DNA of 64,000 nucleotides from Providencia heimbachae ATCC 35613 (GTDB lineage Bacteria; Pseudomonadota; Gammaproteobacteria; Enterobacterales; Enterobacteriaceae). Positions 58,273 through 64,000 of the stretch are shown here, one piece after another (the first letter of the stretch is position 1; each line of letters opens with the position of its first letter). Below the pieces are notes generated by a model. That model ran no database searches, was not told where the DNA came from, and worked only from the letters and a program-made list of their open reading frames with translations. The translations under genes were made by a program, and so were the position numbers. The stretch spans positions 1 through 64,000 of the forward strand of contig NZ_LXEW01000046.1 in assembly GCF_001655055.1 (NCBI RefSeq), given 5' to 3'.

Positions 58273-59122
58273 ACACGATGCCGGACGTGAGGCTCTGGCA
58301 AAAAAAGGGTGGTGGAAAAGTCATAAGTGGTTGATGTTAAGACGAACCAGTCAACTGTTAGTGCTGGCAATGTTTCTGAGTGGTCCTTGGTTTGGCGTTT
58401 GGATTTTACATGGAAATTATAGCAGTAGCTTATTGTTAGATACGGTTCCATTAACTGACCCATTAATTACGTTAGAAAGCTTAGCAAGTGGTTACTTGCC
58501 GGGGATATCTGCGTTAATTGGCGCTGCGGTGGTTTTTGGTGTTTATGCCTTACTTGGAAAACGAATTTTCTGTAGTTGGGTCTGTCCTGTTAACCCGATT
58601 ACGGATGCAGCCGCATGGCTACGCCGTAAGTTTGAACTGAACCAATCAGCCACAATACCGCGTTCTATTCGCTATGTGTTGCTGGGCGTTATCTTGGTGG
58701 GTTCAGCGTTAACAGGCACGTTGCTATGGGAATGGTTAAATCCTGTTTCATTGATGGGGCGCAGCCTTATTTTTGGTTTTGGTAGTGGCGCATTAGTTTT
58801 AGTTGCACTGTTTTTATTCGATTTATTGGTTGTGGAACATGGATGGTGTGGTCATCTTTGCCCGCTAGGTGCGTTATATGGCATCGCTGGTTGTAAAGGC
58901 GCGCTGGTTGTCACAGCGGAAGGAAAAGAAAATTGTACCCGCTGTATGGATTGTTTCCACGTTTGCCCGGAACCGCAAGTTTTGCGGGCACCGGTTCTTG
59001 ATAAACAAGCCCCAGTAGTAATATCAGACAAGGATTGCATGACTTGCGGTCGCTGTATTGATGTCTGCTCTGAGGACGTTTTTAAAATAACACTACGATG
59101 GAGTTCGGGAGCTAAATCATGA
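58259..59122 (+). CDS. napH: Nap quinol-dehydrogenase membrane subunit NapH
   Basis: A 287-residue inner-membrane protein, the same as E. coli NapH, with about four helices and the CxxxCP motifs on the periplasmic or cytoplasmic faces (SWVCPVNP and GHLCPLGA). The C-terminal region carries two [4Fe-4S] groups ([11 protein letters not shown] and [11 protein letters not shown]). It overlaps napB by four bases. Confidence 0.94.
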   Translation: MANRKHDAGREALAKKGWWKSHKWLMLRRTSQLLVLAMFLSGPWFGVWILHGNYSSSLLLDTVPLTDPLITLESLASGYLPGISALIGAAVVFGVYALLGKRIFCSWVCPVNPITDAAAWLRRKFELNQSATIPRSIRYVLLGVILVGSALTGTLLWEWLNPVSLMGRSLIFGFGSGALVLVALFLFDLLVVEHGWCGHLCPLGALYGIAGCKGALVVTAEGKENCTRCMDCFHVCPEPQVLRAPVLDKQAPVVISDKDCMTCGRCIDVCSEDVFKITLRWSSGAKS

Positions 59123-59568
59123 AAAAGTATGCCCTGAAAAAAATAATAAGCCGTTGGATGGCTGGTATGGCCTTGGTTGTCAGTAGCTTTGTTTTGGCTG
59201 CAAATGGTGTCGATTTTAGCCAATCACCAGAAGTTTCAGGTACAACGGAAGGCAGTATTCATATTCCGAAAGAACAAGACAGAATGGCGCTAAATTATGT
59301 TAATCAGCCGCCAATGATCCCCCACAGCGTTGAGGGTTATCAAATTACCACCAATACTAACCGTTGCTTACAGTGTCACGGTGTTGAAAACTATCGTACA
59401 ACGGGCGCGCCAAGAGTAAGCCCAACTCACTTTATCGATGCAACCGGCAAAGTATTAGGAGAAGTCGCACCAAATCGTTATTTCTGCTTACAGTGCCACG
59501 TGCCGCAGTCTGACACCGCACCGATTATTGATAATACATTTACCCCATCCAAAGGATTTGGGAAATAA
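59119..59568 (+). CDS. napB: Nap di-haem cytochrome subunit NapB
   Basis: A 149-residue small subunit (E. coli 149) carrying two haems at CLQCHG and CLQCHV and passing electrons to NapA. A signal peptide ends VLA at about residue 27. Confidence 0.95.
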   Translation: MKKYALKKIISRWMAGMALVVSSFVLAANGVDFSQSPEVSGTTEGSIHIPKEQDRMALNYVNQPPMIPHSVEGYQITTNTNRCLQCHGVENYRTTGAPRVSPTHFIDATGKVLGEVAPNRYFCLQCHVPQSDTAPIIDNTFTPSKGFGK

Positions 59569-59580
59569 TAAGGGGGAGAT

Positions 59581-60219
59581 ATGACCAATAAAAATGAGCA
59601 GCAAAATAATGGCGGCGAAAAGAAAAAGTCAGGTTTATTTGGCCTAATTCGCCGAGTATGGCAATGGTGGCGTCGCCCAAGTCGTTTAGCATTGGGAACC
59701 TTACTATTAATCGGGTTTGTCAGTGGTGTTATTTTCTGGGGCGGTTTTAATACAGGCATGGAAATGGCGAATACAGAAGAGTTTTGTATTAGTTGCCATG
59801 AAATGCGTGAGAATGTCTATGAAGAATATATGGATACTATCCATTATACTAACCGTAGCGGCGTAAGAGCAACCTGTCCGGATTGCCATGTACCTCATGA
59901 ATTTGGCCCTAAAATGGTTAGGAAAATTCAAGCGAGTAAAGAGCTTTACGGCAAAATATTTGGCATTATCGATACACCACAAAAATTTGAAGACCACCGA
60001 CTCGCCATGGCACAAAGTGAATGGCGACGGATGAAAAACAACGATTCACAGGAATGTCGAAACTGTCATAACTTTGAATATATGGATTTCACGGCTCAAA
60101 AAAGTGTTGCTTCAAAAATGCATGATCAAGCTGTACAGGATGGAAAAACCTGTATTGATTGCCATAAAGGGATAGCACATAAACTGCCTGATATGCGGGA
60201 TGTTGAACCGGGTTTTTAA
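59581..60219 (+). CDS. napC: Tetra-haem quinol dehydrogenase NapC
   Basis: A membrane-anchored NapC/NirT-family cytochrome (212 residues; E. coli 200) that takes electrons from menaquinol and delivers them to NapB. Four haem sites are visible: CISCH, CPDCH, CRNCH and CIDCH. The anchor is near residues 40-62. The first 20 residues are an extra hydrophilic stretch not seen in E. coli. Confidence 0.94.
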   Translation: MTNKNEQQNNGGEKKKSGLFGLIRRVWQWWRRPSRLALGTLLLIGFVSGVIFWGGFNTGMEMANTEEFCISCHEMRENVYEEYMDTIHYTNRSGVRATCPDCHVPHEFGPKMVRKIQASKELYGKIFGIIDTPQKFEDHRLAMAQSEWRRMKNNDSQECRNCHNFEYMDFTAQKSVASKMHDQAVQDGKTCIDCHKGIAHKLPDMRDVEPGF

Positions 60220-60411
60220 ATGTTAATGACTCGTACAACTTAATTTTACTCAGTAAAATTAGTTTTAGTGCTATAGCAGGCTAGTTAAGGCGTAATTGCC
60301 TGACTAGCCTCAGTTATATTTGTGTTAAATCAATAAAATTAATGTATTAGTGTGTATTGTAGTGTGTATTCGCGAAAGCGTACCAATGACATAATTCGGG
60401 GCTATTAAACT
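60220..60411. other. napC-ccmC gap: hairpins, no ccmAB
   Basis: The 192-bp gap contains a perfect palindrome (AATTTTACT-C-AGTAAAATT, 60242-60260) and a longer hairpin (AGGCTAGT with ACTAGCCT, plus an inner AGGC-GCCT pair, 60278-60310). The rest is AT-rich. In E. coli this position holds ccmA and ccmB. No trace of them is seen in any frame. Confidence 0.7.
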
Positions 60412-61149
60412 ATGTGGAAAAAGCTTCACCAACTTGCTATCCCAATGAACTTGTATCGGTTTTGCGGACTTCTTGCGCCGTTATTTATCGTGCTCAGTAT
60501 CGCATTTCTTGCCGCAGGTTTAATTTGGGGATTTGGTTTTGCGCCAACGGACAAAACACAAAGTGAAAGCTACCGCATTATGTATATTCATGTGCCTGCT
60601 GCAATGTGGTCGATGGGCATCTATGCCACAATGGCAATCACGGCATTTATCGGCTTAATCTGGCAAATGAAAGTATCTGAACTAGCTATCGCGGCAATGG
60701 CACCTATTGGTGCTGTTTTTACCTTTATTGCCTTAGTGACCGGTGCGACATGGGGTAAACCTATGTGGGGTGCATGGTGGGTTTGGGATGCACGTTTAAC
60801 CTCTGAATTAATTCTGTTTTTTCTGTATGTGGGGGTTATTGCCTTATGGCATGCGTTTGATGATCGCCGCATGGCAGGTAAAGCCGCAGCCATTTTAGTC
60901 TTAATTGGCGTGATTAACTTACCGATTATTCACTATTCTGTTGAATGGTGGCAGACGCTACATCAACCTTCGACGCGAATGCAACAAAGTATCAATCCGG
61001 CGATGCGCACACCGCTGCGTTTAGCGATCCTTGGATACTTATTTCTGTTTATTTCGTTGACATTAATACGCCTGCGTAGCCAACTTTTATTACTAGAGCG
61101 CAACCGCCCGTGGGTTCTGGATATTGTCAATAAGCGAGGACGTCAATAA
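60412..61149 (+). CDS. ccmC: Haem exporter/transfer protein CcmC
   Basis: A 245-residue inner-membrane protein (E. coli 245) that loads haem onto CcmE. The tryptophan-rich motif WGAWWVWDARLTSELILFFLYVG is intact, with flanking periplasmic histidines in YIHVPAAMW and IHYSVEWW. It is the first ccm gene here and overlaps ccmD by one base. Confidence 0.94.
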   Translation: MWKKLHQLAIPMNLYRFCGLLAPLFIVLSIAFLAAGLIWGFGFAPTDKTQSESYRIMYIHVPAAMWSMGIYATMAITAFIGLIWQMKVSELAIAAMAPIGAVFTFIALVTGATWGKPMWGAWWVWDARLTSELILFFLYVGVIALWHAFDDRRMAGKAAAILVLIGVINLPIIHYSVEWWQTLHQPSTRMQQSINPAMRTPLRLAILGYLFLFISLTLIRLRSQLLLLERNRPWVLDIVNKRGRQ

Positions 61150-61361
61150 TGAATAGCGCTTTTGCATCTTGGGCTGATTTTTTTGCGATGGGTGGCTACG
61201 GGTTTTATGTGTGGCTCGCCGTGGCGTTAACCTTAATTCCTTTATTGTTATTATGCCTGCATACTTATATACAAAGAAAAATGATTATTAGCGCAATTAT
61301 TCAGCAGCAGGCACGTGAAGCAAGGCAAAAAGCCGCAAGAGCGCGTCGGGAGGGTGTGTGA
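61149..61361 (+). CDS. ccmD: Haem exporter component CcmD
   Basis: A 70-residue single-helix protein (E. coli 69) that is needed for release of haem-loaded CcmE. The helix is about residues 14-36 and the cytoplasmic tail is rich in arginine and alanine. It overlaps ccmC and ccmE by one and four bases. Confidence 0.9.
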   Translation: MNSAFASWADFFAMGGYGFYVWLAVALTLIPLLLLCLHTYIQRKMIISAIIQQQAREARQKAARARREGV

Positions 61362-61837
61362 ACATACGTCGTAAAAATAGATTATGGTTAATTTGCTCAA
61401 TAATTGTGGGTGTAGGGCTGACATTGGCACTAATACTGTACGCACTCCGTTCAAGCATTGACTTGTTTTATACTCCCGGCGAAATTATTTACGGTAAACG
61501 GGAAACTCAACAATTACCTGAGGTCGGCCAACGCTTACGTGTAGGAGGCATGGTAATGCCCGGCACGGTCGTTCGCGACCCTGAGTCCTTAAAAGTCACC
61601 TTTACAGTCTATGATGCAGAAGCTGAGATTGATGTCAGCTATGACGGTATTCTGCCTGACTTATTTCGTGAGGGGCAGGGGGTTGTAGTCCAAGGCGAGC
61701 TTGAAGAAAATAACCATGTCTTGGCTAAAGAAGTTTTAGCGAAGCATGATGAAAATTATACACCGCCTGAAATAGAACAAGCGATGCAAGAAAACCATAG
61801 AAGGCCAGCTGCGGTCTATAAGGACAAGGCATCATGA
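61358..61837 (+). CDS. ccmE: Haem chaperone CcmE
   Basis: A 159-residue membrane-anchored periplasmic chaperone (E. coli 159) with a GTG start behind GGGAGG. The haem-binding histidine lies in the conserved [12 protein letters not shown] motif near residue 130. It overlaps ccmF (ATGA). Confidence 0.94.
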   Translation: MNIRRKNRLWLICSIIVGVGLTLALILYALRSSIDLFYTPGEIIYGKRETQQLPEVGQRLRVGGMVMPGTVVRDPESLKVTFTVYDAEAEIDVSYDGILPDLFREGQGVVVQGELEENNHVLAKEVLAKHDENYTPPEIEQAMQENHRRPAAVYKDKAS

Positions 61838-63765
61838 TCCCTGAGATTGGCAGCATTCTACTGTGTTTAGCATTGGGTATTGCGGTTTTACTCTCTTTTT
61901 ACCCGCTATGGGGTGTCGCACGTAATGATACCCGATTGATGTCATCATCCCGTCCCCTTGCTTGGTTATTATTCCTGTTGGTGACTGGTGCTTTTTTAGT
62001 GCTAGTAAACGCCTTTGTGGTGAATGATTTTTCGGTGACTTATGTCGCGAATAACTCAAATACCCAATTACCAATTTGGTATCGTGTTGCCGCAACATGG
62101 GGAGCCCACGAAGGTTCGTTATTGCTATGGGTATTGTTGATGAGTGGTTGGACATTCGCTGTTGCCCTTTGTAGCTACCGAATGCCTCTTGATATAGTGG
62201 CAAGAGTACTCGCGGTGATGGGAATGGTCAGCGTTGGCTTCCTATTATTTATCATCTTCACCTCAAATCCCTTTTCGCGAACATTGCCTGCATTCCCTAT
62301 CGAAGGGCGAGACTTAAATCCACTGCTACAAGATCCCGGATTGATCTTCCATCCACCGCTACTGTACATGGGATATGTTGGGTTCTCCGTTGCCTTTGCC
62401 TTTGCCATTGCAGCCCTACTCAGTGGGCGTTTAGATAGCTCATTTACCCGCTTTGCTCGCCCTTGGACAATGGCGGCATGGTTCTTTTTAACCCTCGGGA
62501 TCATGCTTGGTTCCGCATGGGCTTATTATGAGCTCGGTTGGGGCGGCTGGTGGTTCTGGGATCCCGTTGAAAATGCCTCCTTTATGCCATGGTTGGTGGG
62601 GACGGCACTGATCCACTCATTGTCAGTAACGGAGCAGAGGGCAACGTTTAAAGCATGGTCGTTGTTGCTCTCCATCTTCGCTTTCTCGTTGTGTTTACTC
62701 GGAACATTCCTTGTACGTTCAGGGGTATTAGTCTCGGTACACGCATTCGCCTCTGACCCATCACGCGGGCTATTTATTTTAGCCTTTATGGTCATCGTGA
62801 TTGGTGGATCATTACTGGTCTTTGCCCTTCGCGGGCATAAAGTACGCTCTAAAATCAATAACGCCTTGTGGTCTCGTGAGTCGATGTTACTGGGCAATAA
62901 CGTGATACTCACCGCCGCGATGTTAGTGGTGCTACTGGGAACGTTGCTTCCACTTATTCATAAACAAATTGGCTTAGGTACCATCTCCATCGGTGAGCCA
63001 TTCTTTAATACCATGTTTATTGTGTTAATGGTGCCATTTGCTTTGCTATTAGGCATTGGGCCATTAGTACGCTGGGGACGCGATCGCCCTGCATCGATTA
63101 GAAACATGTTGATTATCGCGCTGTTGATGACACTGGTTTTATCGTTCTTATTACCTTGGTTGATGGAAGATAGGGTCGAAGCATTAACCGTGCTTGGATT
63201 GATGATGGCTTGCTGGATTATTATTTTGGCCTTTGCTGAAATGAGACTTCGCATCAGCAAAAAAATCAAATTAACACGAAGTTATTGGGGTATGGTGCTT
63301 GCTCACTTAGGTCTAGCGGTGACGATTGTTGGTATTGCCTTTAGCCAAAACTACAGTATTGAACGTGATGTTAAAATGAAGCCGGGAGATAGCATCTCAA
63401 TTCGTGCTTACACCTTTGTTTTTAATGGTGTTCATGAAGCTGATGGACCAAACTATCAAGGGGTTATCGGTAGCATTGCAGTGAAAGAAAAAGATAAAGT
63501 TATCGCCATCTTAATGCCGGAAAAACGTTTTTATAAAACCAGCCGTGCAGTGATGACTGAAGCCGCTATTGATGGCGGTTTCACTCGTGACCTCTATGCG
63601 GCACTTGGTGAAGAAATTTCCAAGGATGTCTGGACACTGCGTTTGTACTATAAACCATTTGTTCGTTGGATTTGGTCTGGCGGAGTATTGATGTCTATTG
63701 GCGCACTATTTTGCCTATTCGACCCGCGCTATCGTCGCCGTAAATTGGAAAGGGAGACCGCATGA
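61834..63765 (+). CDS. ccmF: Cytochrome c haem lyase CcmF
   Basis: A 643-residue polytopic protein (E. coli 647) that attaches haem to apocytochromes together with CcmH. The [21 protein letters not shown] motif and the [12 protein letters not shown] histidine are present. It is a close paralogue of NrfE in this window. It is expected to be co-transcribed with ccmCDE and ccmG. Confidence 0.95.
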   Translation: MIPEIGSILLCLALGIAVLLSFYPLWGVARNDTRLMSSSRPLAWLLFLLVTGAFLVLVNAFVVNDFSVTYVANNSNTQLPIWYRVAATWGAHEGSLLLWVLLMSGWTFAVALCSYRMPLDIVARVLAVMGMVSVGFLLFIIFTSNPFSRTLPAFPIEGRDLNPLLQDPGLIFHPPLLYMGYVGFSVAFAFAIAALLSGRLDSSFTRFARPWTMAAWFFLTLGIMLGSAWAYYELGWGGWWFWDPVENASFMPWLVGTALIHSLSVTEQRATFKAWSLLLSIFAFSLCLLGTFLVRSGVLVSVHAFASDPSRGLFILAFMVIVIGGSLLVFALRGHKVRSKINNALWSRESMLLGNNVILTAAMLVVLLGTLLPLIHKQIGLGTISIGEPFFNTMFIVLMVPFALLLGIGPLVRWGRDRPASIRNMLIIALLMTLVLSFLLPWLMEDRVEALTVLGLMMACWIIILAFAEMRLRISKKIKLTRSYWGMVLAHLGLAVTIVGIAFSQNYSIERDVKMKPGDSISIRAYTFVFNGVHEADGPNYQGVIGSIAVKEKDKVIAILMPEKRFYKTSRAVMTEAAIDGGFTRDLYAALGEEISKDVWTLRLYYKPFVRWIWSGGVLMSIGALFCLFDPRYRRRKLERETA

Positions 63766-64000
63766 ACCGCAAAGTATTTCTAATCCCTTTCATTATTTTT
63801 GCTGGCATCGCTGCGGTACTTCTGTGGCAATTGATGCGTAATGCGGAAGGTGATGATCCGCGTTTACTCGAATCGGCATTGATAGGTAAACAAGTCCCCG
63901 TTTTTCGTTTGGAATCATTGGAAAACCCGGGGCAGCATTATGAGTCAGACGTACTTTATCAAGGAAAGCCGATCTTATTAAATGTGTGGGCAACATGGTG
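63762..64000 (+). CDS. ccmG: Thiol:disulfide interchange protein CcmG (DsbE), 5' part
   Basis: The first 79 codons of a membrane-anchored thioredoxin-like protein; the gene runs past the window end. An anchor helix (about residues 5-22) is followed by IGKQVPVFRLESL and GKPILLNVWATW, which in the family leads directly into the redox WCxxC site. It overlaps ccmF by four bases. Confidence 0.9.
   Translation, partial: MNRKVFLIPFIIFAGIAAVLLWQLMRNAEGDDPRLLESALIGKQVPVFRLESLENPGQHYESDVLYQGKPILLNVWATW

Overview
The window is 64 kb of chromosome from a facultatively anaerobic enteric gammaproteobacterium. Protein resemblance to Escherichia coli orthologues is high throughout (MalT, HyfG, NapA, NapH, FdhF), while base composition is AT-rich and the locus order differs from E. 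coli. This fits the Morganellaceae, most likely Providencia; the genus is an inference from recall, not a database match. No rRNA, tRNA, CRISPR array, transposase or prophage gene was recognised.

Layout. (1) 1-2.9 kb: a small b-type cytochrome-like membrane protein and the tri-haem quinol peroxidase yhjA, with a perfect FNR site upstream. (2) 2.9-18.3 kb: a complete maltose/maltodextrin locus, malG-malF-malE divergent from malK-lamB-malM, then malT divergent from malPQ. In E. coli these are two distant loci. (3) 18.5-19.1 kb: an orphan lipoprotein. (4) 19.3-37 kb: a formate hydrogenlyase island: hyfABCDEFGHIJ-hycI, the convergent hydN-hypA-hypC operon, a short FhlA/HyfR-type sigma-54 activator, and selenocysteine-containing fdhF. 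Three sigma-54 promoters (before hyfA, hydN and fdhF) share an upstream palindromic motif. (5) 37-46.5 kb: accessory genes: an exported protein of 49-residue repeats, a FUSC/DUF1656/HlyD efflux operon with its LysR regulator and a divergent monooxygenase, a PACE-type efflux gene with its LysR regulator, a DUF4822-like secreted protein, the Hsp70-like yegD and a small unknown. (6) 46.7-60.2 kb: the periplasmic nitrate-to-ammonium pathway, nrfABCDE plus a fused nrfF-nrfG, divergent from napFDAGHBC across a 949-bp regulatory region. (7) 60.4-64 kb: cytochrome c maturation genes ccmCDEF and the start of ccmG. No ccmA or ccmB lies in the usual place between napC and ccmC.

How it works together. 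The right half equips the periplasm and inner membrane for anaerobic life. Nap reduces nitrate to nitrite, Nrf reduces nitrite to ammonium, and Ccm/NrfEFG attach the haems they need. FdhF with the Hyf complex disproportionates formate to CO2 and H2, and YhjA removes peroxide with quinol electrons. The left half imports and breaks down maltodextrins, which feed fermentation and so formate.

The most unusual feature is a family of dispersed palindromic repeats of about 40-125 bp. Four copies lie between a recognisable anaerobic or sigma-54 control region and the start codon of yhjA, hydN, nrfA and napF, and so are probably transcribed in the leaders. Others lie at gene ends, including a three-copy tandem after the sigma-54 activator.
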